Below are positions 8,350 through 19,177 of a stretch of 64,000 nucleotides of DNA, piece by piece. The notes beneath the pieces were generated by a model. The model was not told where the DNA came from, did no database searches, and saw only the letters and a list, made by a program, of their open reading frames with translations. Origin of the DNA: JABFXX01 sp036489755 (GTDB lineage: Bacteria > Myxococcota_A > Polyangia > Haliangiales > Haliangiaceae); NCBI GenBank assembly GCA_036489755.1, contig DASXFD010000001.1:1-64000 (forward strand), written 5' to 3'. The stretch's first letter is position 1; the number at the start of each line of letters is the position of its first letter. A program made the translations under genes and the position numbers.

Positions 8350-11223
8350 ATGGGCCGCAAGCTGATCGGGGTTGTCGTCGTCGTGGTCGCCGTGCTCGCG
8401 TTGTGGTGGCGGCATCATCAGCACCATCTCGCGACGCCCGCCGCCGATCGCGCGCACGCCGCCGGATCGCAGCTGCCACAGCTGCACGCCGCGCGGCCGC
8501 CCGCGAAGCCCGCGTCGCTCTCGGGACGCGTCACGCGCAAGACCGACGGCAGCGGCATCGCGGGCGCGGTCGTCTCGCTCGGCCGCGCCGATCTCGGCGG
8601 CATGATCGGCATGGGCGGCCCGACGCCGATCGCGGTGACCGATCCGACCGGCGCGTGGACCATGCCCGCCGTGCAGCCCGCGATGTACGTCGTGTCGGCG
8701 ACGGCGAACGGCTTCATGCCGGCATCGGCGCCGCGCGTGACGCTCGCATCGGGCGAGCAGCGCACGGGCATCGCGATCGCGCTCGCAGCGGGCGGCACGC
8801 TCGTTCACGGCACCGTCACCGACATCGGCGGCGGCCCGGTCGCGGGCGTGCACATCCAGCTGCGGCCCGATAGCGCGCGCATGCTCGAGGGCGGCGTGCT
8901 CGTCGCGCTCAGCGGCGCCGATGGCAAATATCAGATCGCGGTGCGCGACGGACCGTACTCGATCAGTGCGAAGCACGACGATTACGCCGACAAGGAGAAG
9001 TCGGTGCTCGTCGCGGGCAAGCCGCTGCAGGTCGACTTCAAGCTGACACCGGGCTCGACGATCCACGGCATCGTGATCGCGCGCGACACGAACAAGCCCG
9101 TGCCGAACGCGATGATCATGGCGTCGCACTCGACGGGCCAGCGCATGGGCGAGCCGGTCGCGACGTCGGGCGACGACGGCACGTTCACGCTGACCGGCCG
9201 CGAGCCGGGCGTCACCGCGATCACGGCGAAGGCGCCGGGCTACGCGACGACGTCTCCGACGACGGTGCGGCTCGGCATCGGCGAGGCGGCCGATGGCGTG
9301 CGCGTGCTCGTCGATCACGCGTTCTCGATCTCGGGGCGCGTCATCACCAAGGGCGACAAGAACCCGATCGGCGGCGTGGTCGTCGGCGCGTTCACCGGCG
9401 CGGGCGATGCCGGCATGTCGCCGGATCCGACGGGCTCGGACGGCGCGTTCGAGGTGTTCGGGCTCAAGCCGGGCTCGTACATCATGTTCGCGATCGGCCA
9501 GGAGTCGGTGCCCGGCCTCGGCAAGACGGTGCAGATCGTCGACAAGGACGTCACCGGCGTCGAGATCGAGCTCGATCGCGGCGTCACGCTGTCGGGCATC
9601 GTCGATCCGCCGGGCGAGGCAACCGTCTCGCTCGCGCTCGCCGGCGACGTCGGGCTCGCGAACATCATGGATGCCGCGAAGGCCGCGATGGTCCACGCCG
9701 ACGCAGATGCGAACGGCGCATGGAAGCTCGAGCACGTGCCGGCGGGCCGCTTCAACATCACGGCACGCACCGCGACGGGCCCGACGGGCTCGCTGCCGGT
9801 CACCGTGACGACCGGCGATCAGAGCGGGCTCGTCGTGAAGCTCGAGCCGAAGGCGTCGATCACCGGTCACGTCGTCGACACCGACAACAGCGCGGTCGCC
9901 GGCGTCAAAGTGCGCGCGCGGCCGGGCGAGCACGAGAAGCCGGAGTTCTCGATGAACGGCGAGTCCAACGGCACGACGACGAGCGGGCCCGACGGCGCGT
10001 TCACGATCGTCGGGCTCGATGCCGGCACGTACAAGCTCGCGGTCGGCGGCTGGCAGGATCTCGATTCGATGGAAGGCTCGGCGGCCGACATCACGGTCGC
10101 CGACGGCGCCGCGAAGACCGGCGTCGTGCTGACGATCAAGGCGAAGAACGGCGTGATCAGCGGCCAGGTCCTCGACGGCAATCATCAACCGACCGGCGAC
10201 GCGTGGGTCACCGCGCGGCAGACGCGCGGCAAGAGCGACGACGACGGCGAAGATTGGTGGGAGCCGACGACGGAGCCGGTGCTCACCGGCGAGGATGGCA
10301 AGTTCGCGGTCCGCGGGCTCACCAAAGGCGCGTACACGGTCATCGTCGAGGGGCCGAAAGGCGCGTCGCATGCCGAGCAGAAGAGCGTCAACACCGGCGA
10401 CACCATCACGATCACGCTCGCCGCGCTCGGCACGCTGAACGGCCACGTCACCTCGAACGGCTCGGCGGTCACCGCGTTCGACCTGTCGTGCCGCGGCCCG
10501 ACGGGCCCGGTCGACCACACGTTCGCAACGAGCGACGGCTCGTACACGCTCGATCACCTCGCGCCCGGCTCGTACAAGTGCAACGTCGATTCCGACGGCG
10601 GCGCCGGCAGCGGCAGCGTCGACGTGCCGTCCGATAGCGCGACGCTCGACTTCTCGGTCGCCGCGTGGGGCCAGCTGAGTGGCACCGTGGTCAGCGCGTT
10701 CGACGGCTCGCCGGTGCCCGGGCTGTCTGCGATCCCGGGCGACGACGAAGGCAAGCGCATGACCGAGATCATCGCCGGCGGTGGCCCGCAGACCGATTCG
10801 AACGGCGCGTTCTCGGTCGGCAAGATCAAGCCCGGCACGAACCGGCTCATGATCTTCTCGGCGACGTCGAGCATGACGCCGCTCGCGACCACGCCGTACA
10901 CGGTATCGGCCGGGCAGCACCTCGATCTCGGTCAGATCAAGGTGGTGCCGCCGCGCCAGGGCGATGCCGGCACGTTCGGCATGGCCGTCGCCGATCAAAA
11001 CGGCTCGGTCGTCGTCACGTCGATCAAGCCCGGCGGTGCGGCCGACGCGGCCGGCCTCGTGGTCGGCGACATGATCCTGACGATCAACGGTCAGGCCGTC
11101 ACGCAGCTCGGCGTCGATCCATCGGTGTCGTTCCTGTCGTCGGGCACCATCGGGATCGGCGTCAGCGTGCAGCTCGGGCTCGCGCGCGGCGGCAGCGTCA
11201 CGCTGACGTCCGTGAAGTGGTGA
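8350..11223 (+). CDS. Large exported protein with carboxypeptidase-regulatory-like repeats and C-terminal PDZ domain
   Basis: 957-residue protein. The N-terminus (KLIGVVVVVVAVLALWW) is a signal anchor, followed by a His-rich stretch. Most of the chain is about ten consecutive beta-sandwich repeats of the carboxypeptidase-regulatory/Cna-B type, recognised by recurring G.V.....PV.GV.V... D..G.F...GL.PG.Y motifs. The last ~87 residues (about 871-957) form a PDZ domain with SIKPGGAADAAGLVVGDMI and LTINGQAV. Such proteins usually face the periplasm or surface, and the PDZ could bind peptide C-termini. Function unknown. It faces the peptide/TlpA/DsbA group tail to tail. Confidence 0.72.
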   Translation: MGRKLIGVVVVVVAVLALWWRHHQHHLATPAADRAHAAGSQLPQLHAARPPAKPASLSGRVTRKTDGSGIAGAVVSLGRADLGGMIGMGGPTPIAVTDPTGAWTMPAVQPAMYVVSATANGFMPASAPRVTLASGEQRTGIAIALAAGGTLVHGTVTDIGGGPVAGVHIQLRPDSARMLEGGVLVALSGADGKYQIAVRDGPYSISAKHDDYADKEKSVLVAGKPLQVDFKLTPGSTIHGIVIARDTNKPVPNAMIMASHSTGQRMGEPVATSGDDGTFTLTGREPGVTAITAKAPGYATTSPTTVRLGIGEAADGVRVLVDHAFSISGRVITKGDKNPIGGVVVGAFTGAGDAGMSPDPTGSDGAFEVFGLKPGSYIMFAIGQESVPGLGKTVQIVDKDVTGVEIELDRGVTLSGIVDPPGEATVSLALAGDVGLANIMDAAKAAMVHADADANGAWKLEHVPAGRFNITARTATGPTGSLPVTVTTGDQSGLVVKLEPKASITGHVVDTDNSAVAGVKVRARPGEHEKPEFSMNGESNGTTTSGPDGAFTIVGLDAGTYKLAVGGWQDLDSMEGSAADITVADGAAKTGVVLTIKAKNGVISGQVLDGNHQPTGDAWVTARQTRGKSDDDGEDWWEPTTEPVLTGEDGKFAVRGLTKGAYTVIVEGPKGASHAEQKSVNTGDTITITLAALGTLNGHVTSNGSAVTAFDLSCRGPTGPVDHTFATSDGSYTLDHLAPGSYKCNVDSDGGAGSGSVDVPSDSATLDFSVAAWGQLSGTVVSAFDGSPVPGLSAIPGDDEGKRMTEIIAGGGPQTDSNGAFSVGKIKPGTNRLMIFSATSSMTPLATTPYTVSAGQHLDLGQIKVVPPRQGDAGTFGMAVADQNGSVVVTSIKPGGAADAAGLVVGDMILTINGQAVTQLGVDPSVSFLSSGTIGIGVSVQLGLARGGSVTLTSVKW

Positions 11224-11234
11224 TCACGCGGTGA

Positions 11235-11456
11235 TCACGCGCTCCGGCCGACGATCTGCTGCGCGACGATCGGCTGCGGCGGCTGCAGCGGCGACAAGCC
11301 CGGCAGGTTGCCGGAGACCGGCGTCGGCCCCGGCTGGCCCGGGCTGAGCGGCTTCGACACCGTGTTCATGCCCTCGACGGTGCTGGTCGGCTGCTTCTTG
11401 CCGGCGATCCCACCGGTCACGGATTCGAGCTCGGCAGCGGTCAACGTGGTGTGCAT
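11235..11456 (-). CDS. Small peptide with bacteriocin-type double-glycine leader
   Basis: 73-residue peptide starting at the ATG at 11454-11456. Residues 5-16 read LTAAELESVTGG, matching the class II bacteriocin/double-glycine leader pattern (LxxxELxxVxGG) cleaved by C39-type peptidase transporters. The predicted mature part is Pro/Gln/Gly-rich, with no cysteine, and ends in VGRSA. Upstream in-frame sequence is open to 11870 but overlaps the TlpA gene, so the short form is preferred; a GTG four codons upstream is an alternative start. It lies 83 bp downstream of the TlpA-like gene on the same strand. No processing transporter is visible in the window, so function is inferred from the leader only. 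Confidence 0.55.
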   Translation of the reverse strand: MHTTLTAAELESVTGGIAGKKQPTSTVEGMNTVSKPLSPGQPGPTPVSGNLPGLSPLQPPQPIVAQQIVGRSA

Positions 11457-11539
11457 GCCTTGGTGGACTGCACGCGTGATGCCACGGGGTGACGCGTCCG
11501 TTTTCAGGCGGTTGGCCGCCGGGGATCGAGTCCTGCGGG

Positions 11540-12061
11540 TTACTTCACGAGCTTTTCGATCTGCTCGCGCATCTTCTTCACTTCGCCGTCGACGTCGCCC
11601 TTCTCGAAACCGCCGCGGATGTACCGGATGATCCCGTCGGGATCGGCGAGCACGGTCGTCGGCATGTGGTCCGAGCCGTACTTCGCGGCGACCGCCGAGT
11701 CGGGCGACAAGTACACGAGCGACATGTGCGAGAGCTTGAGCCGCTTGTGGAAGCTCTTGCCGTTGTTCTTGTCGCTGTCGAGATCGACCGCGACGAAGGT
11801 GACCTTGCCCGAGTAGTCCGGCGCGATCTTGTCCCACGCCGGCAGCTCCTTCGCGCACGGCCCGCACCACGAGGCGCCGAACGTGATCATCTTCCAGCCC
11901 TTCACCGCTTTGACGTGATAGGCGTGGCCGTTCGCATCGACGCCGCCGTCGAGCTCGGCGAGCCGGTCGCCGATTTTCAGCTCGTCGGCACTCGCCGTCG
12001 CACAGAGCAAGATCACGATCGCGAGCGCGCGCATGCCGGTGGGACGCAGCGCTGCGGTCAT
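11540..12061 (-). CDS. TlpA/ResA-like exported thioredoxin
   Basis: 173-residue protein with an N-terminal signal peptide (RALAIVILLCATASA) and a thioredoxin fold of the TlpA/ResA type. The redox motif is WCGPC at residues 65-69, and the cis-proline region appears as DHMPTT. It should act in the periplasm as a thiol-disulfide reductase, for example in cytochrome c maturation or in reducing client disulfides. The start ATG (12059-12061) overlaps the stop of the upstream DsbA-like gene as ATGA, implying translational coupling. A double-glycine peptide gene follows. Confidence 0.8.
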   Translation of the reverse strand: MTAALRPTGMRALAIVILLCATASADELKIGDRLAELDGGVDANGHAYHVKAVKGWKMITFGASWCGPCAKELPAWDKIAPDYSGKVTFVAVDLDSDKNNGKSFHKRLKLSHMSLVYLSPDSAVAAKYGSDHMPTTVLADPDGIIRYIRGGFEKGDVDGEVKKMREQIEKLVK

Positions 12062-12984
12062 CGATTCACCGCGATCTCTTCGTCGACCCACATCTCGATG
12101 TACTTCGGATACATCGGGCCATCGTACTTCCGGTTGTTGAAGAACAAGGTCGGCGTGGCGTCGACACCGGCCTTCTCGCCCTGCGCGAGGTCCGACGCGA
12201 CGTGCGCGGCGGTCGCGGGATCGCTGTAGACCTGCTCGAACTTCGCCATGTCGAGCCCGAGCGACTTCGCCATCTCGGTGACGTGCGCGTGATCTTGCTC
12301 GGGCTGCTTGTCGAAGAGCAGCGCGTGCATCTCTTTGAACTTGCCCTGCGCCGCCGCGGCGAACGCGGCCTGCGCGGCGCTCTGCGAATCGACGTGCTTC
12401 TCGAGCGGGAACATCATGAAGTACTCGACGACCTTGCCGGCCTCGTCCTTGACGACCTGCTCCATCTTCGGCCGGAACTCCGCACAGTGCGGGCAGCCGT
12501 AGTCGAAGAACTCGGTGAGCCGCACCGGCGCGTCGTCGGGCCCATCGTGCGGCGCCTTCGTCGTGTCGAGCATCACGCTGCCCTCGGTCGACTTGTACTT
12601 CTTCTCGTACTCGTCGCGAACCTGCGGCTCGGTCGCTTCGTCCTCGATCAGCGCCATCACGTAGCGCACGGCGAACGGCGCGCGCTTGCACGACGTGTCC
12701 GACGTGAACGACGTCCGCAGGCTATGCGCCTTGCCGCACGGCGAGCTGAGCGAGCCGACGAGCTTGTAGAACATCGCCTTCTTGTCGTCGCCGAGCTTCG
12801 AGACGTCGACGTTCGGCAGCGGCGTCGAATCGACGGGCCCGTTGTCGGATGCGGCCGCGCTGCCGTCGGCGGCATGATCGAGCGCCGGCATCGCGCCGGT
12901 GTCGGTCGGAGACTTCTTCTCGCACGCGCCACCCATGAGCAGCGGCGCGCAGACTAGAGCGACAAGCCAATACGCCTTTGACAC
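12058..12984 (-). CDS. DsbA-family thioredoxin lipoprotein
   Basis: 308 residues from GTG 12984. The N-terminus VSKAYWLVALVCAPLLMGGAC is a likely lipoprotein signal with Cys21 as acyl anchor, although Gly at -3 is not the classic residue. The C-terminal half is a DsbA/DsbG-like thioredoxin domain with the active site CPHC at residues 164-167 in FFDYGCPHCAEF. A later segment, ATPTLFFNNRKY, supplies the cis-proline. A central helical segment with two further cysteines (83 and 99) precedes it. The likely role is periplasmic oxidation or isomerisation of thiols, paired with the coupled TlpA-like gene. The gene is divergent from the FadR-type regulator. Confidence 0.75.
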   Translation of the reverse strand: MSKAYWLVALVCAPLLMGGACEKKSPTDTGAMPALDHAADGSAAASDNGPVDSTPLPNVDVSKLGDDKKAMFYKLVGSLSSPCGKAHSLRTSFTSDTSCKRAPFAVRYVMALIEDEATEPQVRDEYEKKYKSTEGSVMLDTTKAPHDGPDDAPVRLTEFFDYGCPHCAEFRPKMEQVVKDEAGKVVEYFMMFPLEKHVDSQSAAQAAFAAAAQGKFKEMHALLFDKQPEQDHAHVTEMAKSLGLDMAKFEQVYSDPATAAHVASDLAQGEKAGVDATPTLFFNNRKYDGPMYPKYIEMWVDEEIAVNR

Positions 12985-13060
12985 CCGCAGGTTGTACGGC
13001 AGCTCGCCGAAGCTTTCAACGCCCGCCTTGACGAGGCGCGTCACGGCCGGTATGAGGTCA

Positions 13061-13080
13061 CTGAATGACGGTTCATTCAG
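13061..13080. promoter_or_regulatory. FadR (TetR-type) operator
   Basis: CTGAATGA and TCATTCAG form an exact 8-bp dyad around CGGT. The core TGAATGA-N4-TCATTCA is the consensus that the Bacillus FadR (YsiA) TetR-family repressor binds upstream of fatty-acid-degradation and etf genes. Here it precedes a FadR-like TetR gene coupled to etfBA. It covers the ATG at 13065 and lies 77 bp from the divergent DsbA-like start at 12984, so it could affect both directions. Confidence 0.8.
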
Positions 13081-13717
13081 CGACGCCCGGCAAGCGCGAC
13101 GCGATGATCGACAAGCGCGAGCGCATCCTCGACGCCGCCGAGCAGATCTTCGCGCGCCACGGGTTCTTCGCGGCAAAGGTGTCGGACGTGGCGAAGGAGG
13201 CGGGCGTGGCCGATGGCACGATCTACCTCTACTTCAAGAGCAAGGACGAGCTGCTGATCTCGCTGTTCGAGCGCCGCATGCATCAGCTCAACGGCGCGCT
13301 CAAGACCGCGATCGCCGGCAAATCGCCGCGCGCGGCCCTCGAGGCGTTCATTCGCACGTACGTGCAGGTGATCCACGACGAGCCGGCGGCGACCGAAGTC
13401 CTCACGATCGAGCTGCGCCAGAGCAGCACGTTCATGAAGGAGTATGCGAACCCCGAGTTCGTCGATTTCCTGAGGACGCTCGGCGGCATCATCGCGAGCG
13501 CGCAGGAAGCGGGCGAGCTCGCGACGACGATCCCGTCGCACATCGCCGCGCGAATGATCTTCGGCATGCTCGACGAGCTCGCGCTCGCGTGGGTGCTCGC
13601 GCGTACGCCGATCAACGGCGGATCGCCTGGAACTCGTCCGAAGAAGTTCGATATCGTGCGCGCCGCCGACTGGATCGTCGCGCTTGTTTCGACTGGCCTC
13701 GTGCACAAGGAGTCCGC

Positions 13718-13721
<4 letters not shown>
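13065..13721 (+). CDS. fadR: TetR-family regulator, FadR-like (fatty acid degradation)
   Basis: 218-residue TetR regulator. The HTH region (about residues 20-62) ends in VADGTIYLYFKSKDELLISLF, closely resembling Bacillus FadR, and the ligand domain ends with a MIFGMLDELALAWVL segment also like FadR. Family members are released from DNA by long-chain acyl-CoA and control beta-oxidation genes. The ATG at 13065 lies inside the operator; ATG 13104 is an alternative that begins at MIDKRERILDAA. The stop overlaps the etfB start (ATGA), so regulator and target are one transcript and probably autoregulated. The acyl-CoA ligand is inferred from the family and operator. Confidence 0.82.
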
Positions 13722-14544
<823 letters not shown>

Positions 14545-14545
<1 letters not shown>

Positions 14546-15513
14546 TGGGCAACGTCGTAGCTCTCTGTGAATTTGCCGATGGCGCGCTGCGCTCGAGCGC
14601 ACTCTCCAACCTCGCATTCGCCCGCGCGGCCGCACAGGCTCACGGCGGCGAGGTGATCGCCGCGCTGATGGGCCACGGCGCCCAAGCCGCGAGCGCGGCC
14701 GCCGCCAAGTACGCGCCGAAAGTCGTCGTGATCGACGACGCGAAGCTCGAGCACTACATGGCCGAGACCTACGCGCCGGCGCTCGCGCAGCTCGCCCGAG
14801 ATCAGGGCGCGACCGTCGTCACGGCCACCGCGACGGCGCTCGGCAAGGATCTGATGCCGCGCGTCGCCGCGCTGCTCGATGCCGGCATGGCGTCCGACAT
14901 CTCGAAGCTGGCCGCGAAGAACCAGTTCGTGCGGCCGATCCTGGCCGGCAACGCCTACTCGACCGTCGAGGTCGACACGCCGATCATCTGCGTGACCGTG
15001 CGCCAGTCCGAGTTCGAGCCCGCCGGCGAGCTCGGCGCCGCCGGCGCGGTTGCGACGGCCTCGGCCGGCAGCGGCGACCCGCTCGGCGCCAAGTTCGAGC
15101 GCCTCGACGCGCAGAAGTCGGATCGCCCCGACCTCGGCGATGCCAAGGTCGTCGTGTCGGGTGGCCGCGGCATGAAGAACGGCGAGAACTTCAAGGTGCT
15201 CGAGCAGCTCGCCGACTTGCTCGGCGCCGCGATGGGCGCCTCGCGCGCCGCCACGGACGCCGGCATGGTCCCCGCCGACTGGCAGGTCGGCCAGACGGGT
15301 AAGATCGTCGCACCCAACCTGTACTTCGCCGTCGCGATTTCCGGCGCGATCCAGCACCTCGCGGGCATGAAGGGCTCCAAGACCATCGTCGCGATCAACA
15401 AGAACAAGGACGAGCCGATCTTCCAGGTCGCCGACTACGGCATCGTCCAGGAATGGGAGAAGGCCATTCCCGAGTTGATCAGCGAGATCAAGAAGCTCAA
15501 GGCCACGCGCTAG
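14545..15513 (+). CDS. etfA: Electron transfer flavoprotein alpha subunit
   Basis: 322-residue ETF alpha subunit. The C-terminal FAD-binding domain is clear: VVSGGRGM, then DAGMVPADWQVGQTGKIV, APNLYFAVAISGAIQHLAGM and AINKNKDEPIFQVADYG. It forms a heterodimer with EtfB that carries FAD and AMP and links beta-oxidation dehydrogenases to the respiratory chain. The ATG shares one base with the etfB stop. The next gene starts 31 bp downstream with its own strong ribosome site, so it may or may not be co-transcribed. Confidence 0.95.
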
Positions 15514-15544
15514 CCGTCGTGGTACAAAAGCCAGGAGGATCCGC

Positions 15545-16339
15545 ATGGCCTTCGCACCCGCTCGTAATCTTCGCAACGCCCGCCCGATCGAGGGCGCGGT
15601 TGCAACCGTAGGCGTCAGCGACCGCGTCGCGTTTCTACGCAAGACGTATGGCTTGCTCGGCGTCTCGCTCGTGGCGTTCGCCGCGATCACCGCCGGCATC
15701 ATGAACTACATGACGGCGACGAGCTTCGGCTTCTCGAAGTTCGCGTTCCAAGGTCAGCTCAACTGGCTGCTCGTGCTCGGCCTGTTCATGGTCGTCGGCG
15801 TCGTCGCGCAGAAGCTCGCGATGTCGCAGACGTCGCGCGGCCTGCAGTTCGTCGGGCTCGGCGTGGCCGTCGTCGCTCAGGCGCTGCTGCTCCAGCCGCT
15901 GCTGTGGGTGCTGATGGTCAAGTTCGGCAACGCCGACACGCTGTTCGTCGGCAACGGCCTGCACCCCGCGCTCAGCGGCGAGGCGTCCAAGATCCTCGGC
16001 GAAGCGGTCGTGATCACGCTCGCGGTCTTCGGCGGGCTCACGGCGACCGTGTTCATCACGCGCAAGGACTTCTCGTTCATGCGCGGCACGCTGACGATGG
16101 CGTCGTTCGGCCTGCTCGGCGTGATCATCGCGTCGGCCATCTTCGGCTTCCACCTCGGCGTGCTGTTCCTCGGCATCGGCATCCTCGTGCTGGCCGGGTA
16201 CATCCTCTATCAAACGAGCCTCATCATGAGCTACTTCCCGCCGACGGCGTTCGTCGCGGCCGCGCTCATGCTGTTCTCGACGGTAGCGACGCTGTTCTGG
16301 TACGTGCTGCAGCTGCTGATGGAAATGAACCGCCGCTAA
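15545..16339 (+). CDS. Bax inhibitor-1/YccA family membrane protein
   Basis: 264-residue integral membrane protein with about seven hydrophobic segments and the N-terminal VAFLRKTYGLLGVSLVAFA block typical of the BI-1/YccA (TMBIM) family. Family members include YccA, which modulates FtsH, and BsYetJ, a pH-sensitive calcium leak channel. Which role applies here is unknown. A strong ribosome site (AGGAGG at 15532-15537) precedes the ATG. A compact hairpin begins at its stop codon. Confidence 0.88.
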   Translation: MAFAPARNLRNARPIEGAVATVGVSDRVAFLRKTYGLLGVSLVAFAAITAGIMNYMTATSFGFSKFAFQGQLNWLLVLGLFMVVGVVAQKLAMSQTSRGLQFVGLGVAVVAQALLLQPLLWVLMVKFGNADTLFVGNGLHPALSGEASKILGEAVVITLAVFGGLTATVFITRKDFSFMRGTLTMASFGLLGVIIASAIFGFHLGVLFLGIGILVLAGYILYQTSLIMSYFPPTAFVAAALMLFSTVATLFWYVLQLLMEMNRR

Positions 16340-16351
16340 CGTAGCGTTAGC
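16335..16351. terminator. Hairpin at the BI-1 stop codon
   Basis: GCTAACG and CGTTAGC form a 7-bp perfect stem with the 3-nt loop TAG; the BI-1 stop TAA lies in the left arm. No T tract follows. It resembles the 3-nt-loop hairpins at 7076 and 27101. Confidence 0.35.
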
Positions 16352-16356
16352 TCGGC

Positions 16357-17052
16357 ATGCGTTCATGGCTGGTGCTGCTCGCCGCGTGTGCCGCGAGCGC
16401 GGCCCCAGCCAAGCCCTCGGTTCGGCCCCTGGTATGGAACCTCGAGCCGAACGGCAACGGCCGGATCGGCCCGGTGTCGGTGAGCTGGACGAGCGGCGAC
16501 AAGGTCACGTGGACCGCCCCGCTGCCGGCCGGCCTGCGGTTCAGCATCCAAGACGACGCGAACGCGCGCAGCTGGCTCGCGAAGCAGCGCGACGACGACG
16601 GCTACGCGAAGTACTGGTCGATCGCGATGCTCGATGACGCGATCGCGCTCGAAGACGACGGCGACCTCGCCGTGCTCGAGCTCGCGACCGGCCGCACGCG
16701 CTTCACGTTTCACGTCGACGATCCGCACCGATTCGACGACGCGCTGTTCGACGTCGGCGACGTCGACGTCACCGGCCCGCACGCGGAGCATTGCCAGCTC
16801 CACGTCGCGCAGCATCAGAGCTTCATCGTCGGTTGCGGCGACGCGCTCGTGTTCTACGATCACGGCGTCCTCGCGGTGCTCGCGACGGCGTCGGGGCACG
16901 AGCTCGGCCGCGCGGAATGGCGAGGTCCCGACCTCGACGACCTCGCAGGCCACTGCCCGGGCGAGCGGAAAAAGCAGGTCGATTCGACCCGCTCGGTCGC
17001 TGGGTGGACCGTCCGCGCGCGGGGCGAGCGCATGACCGTCTGCGACGATTGA
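16357..17052 (+). CDS. Exported hypothetical protein
   Basis: 231 residues. The N-terminus MRSWLVLLAACAASAAPA is a signal peptide, possibly with a lipobox around LLAAC. The rest is acidic and beta-rich with four later cysteines. The pattern of short strands (ALEDDGDLAVLELATGR, HGVLAVLATASGHELG) looks like part of a beta-propeller. I do not recognise the family. It precedes the MoxR gene by 17 bp on the same strand and may lead that operon, although no functional link is evident. Confidence 0.55.
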   Translation: MRSWLVLLAACAASAAPAKPSVRPLVWNLEPNGNGRIGPVSVSWTSGDKVTWTAPLPAGLRFSIQDDANARSWLAKQRDDDGYAKYWSIAMLDDAIALEDDGDLAVLELATGRTRFTFHVDDPHRFDDALFDVGDVDVTGPHAEHCQLHVAQHQSFIVGCGDALVFYDHGVLAVLATASGHELGRAEWRGPDLDDLAGHCPGERKKQVDSTRSVAGWTVRARGERMTVCDD

Positions 17053-17069
17053 AGGCTATACTGGTCGGG

Positions 17070-18040
<971 letters not shown>

Positions 18041-18044
<4 letters not shown>

Positions 18045-19177
18045 GAATCCGCTGGTGGCGGCCGCCGCGCCGGCTGTCGTTCACGCGCGAGGGCCGCATC
18101 GCGGTGTTCCTGTCGATCGGCGTCGGCTTCGCGGCGATCAACACCGGCAACAACCTCTTGTACCTGCTGCTCGGCTGGATCTTGAGCTTCATCATCGCGT
18201 CGGGCGTGCTCTCCGAAGCGACGCTCAAAGGGCTCGTCGTCACGCGCAGGCCGCCGCCTCGCATCTACGCGAGCGAGCCGTTCTTGATGGAGGTCGTGAT
18301 CGCCAACGAGAAGGCGCGCCGCGCGTCGTACTCGATCGAGGTCGAGGATCTCGAAGGCACGCGGCCGATCGACAAGCGCTGCTACTTCTTGAAAATCCCC
18401 GAGGGCAAGCAGCAGCGCACGTCGTACCGGCACACGTTCGTGCGGCGCGGCCTGTACACGCTCACCGGCTATCGGCTCGCGACGAAGTTTCCGTTCGCGC
18501 TGTTCCGCAAGTCGCGCGACGTCGACGCGCCGCTCGAGGTGCTCGTCTATCCCGCACGCGTGCCGGTCTCGCGGCCACCGCCGCGCACCGCCAATCGCGG
18601 CGATGCGGTCGCCGATCGGCTCGGCCGGCGCGGCGAGTTTCACGGGCTGCGCGAGCACCGCTGGGGCGACGATCGACGCGACGTGCACTGGAAGTCGTCG
18701 GCGCGGACCGGCCGCTTGCTGGTGCGCGAGTACGAGGACGAGCTCGCGCGCCGGCTCGTGATCGTCGTCGACAACGCGCTGCCCGACGACGTGCGCGATG
18801 CCGTCACCGCGAACGCCGATACCGCCGGGCCCGTCACAGAACCTGGGCCGTGGTCGCAGGGTTTCGGCGCGATGACGCCCGCCCTCGACGCGCAAGTCGC
18901 CGCGCTCGAGCGCGCGATCAGCACCGCGGCGAGCCTCGCGGCGGCGTATCTGGCGGCGGGCTGGACCGTCGAGCTGGTCGCGCGAGGCACGCGCGTGCCG
19001 CCCGGTACCGCCAAGCTGCACGAAGCCGCGATCGCAAAGGCGCTCGCGCTGTTGCCGTACGTGTCGGAAGCGGTCGCGTTCGCGCCGTTGCCGCCGCGCA
19101 TCGAGAGCGTGCTCGTGCAGCCGCGCGGCGTGATCGCGCACGGCCGCCCGTCGGCGGGAACGGTACTCGAAGTATGA
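18041..19177 (+). CDS. DUF58 domain protein of a MoxR system
   Basis: 378 residues from a GTG that overlaps the MoxR stop (GTGA). Two N-terminal membrane helices (IAVFLSIGVGFAAINTGNNLLYLLL...) are followed by a beta domain. The DUF58 signature GEFHGLREHRWGDDRRDVHW comes next, with KSSARTGRLLVREYE. DUF58 proteins often contain a von Willebrand A-like fold and work with MoxR ATPases. The downstream start overlaps this stop by 4 bp, so MoxR, DUF58 and transglutaminase are made together. Molecular role unknown. Confidence 0.88.

Noticed and set aside
11457..11870. Longer 211-codon form of the double-glycine peptide
   Set aside because: The extension overlaps the TlpA-like gene in another frame and would bury the leader in the middle of the protein.
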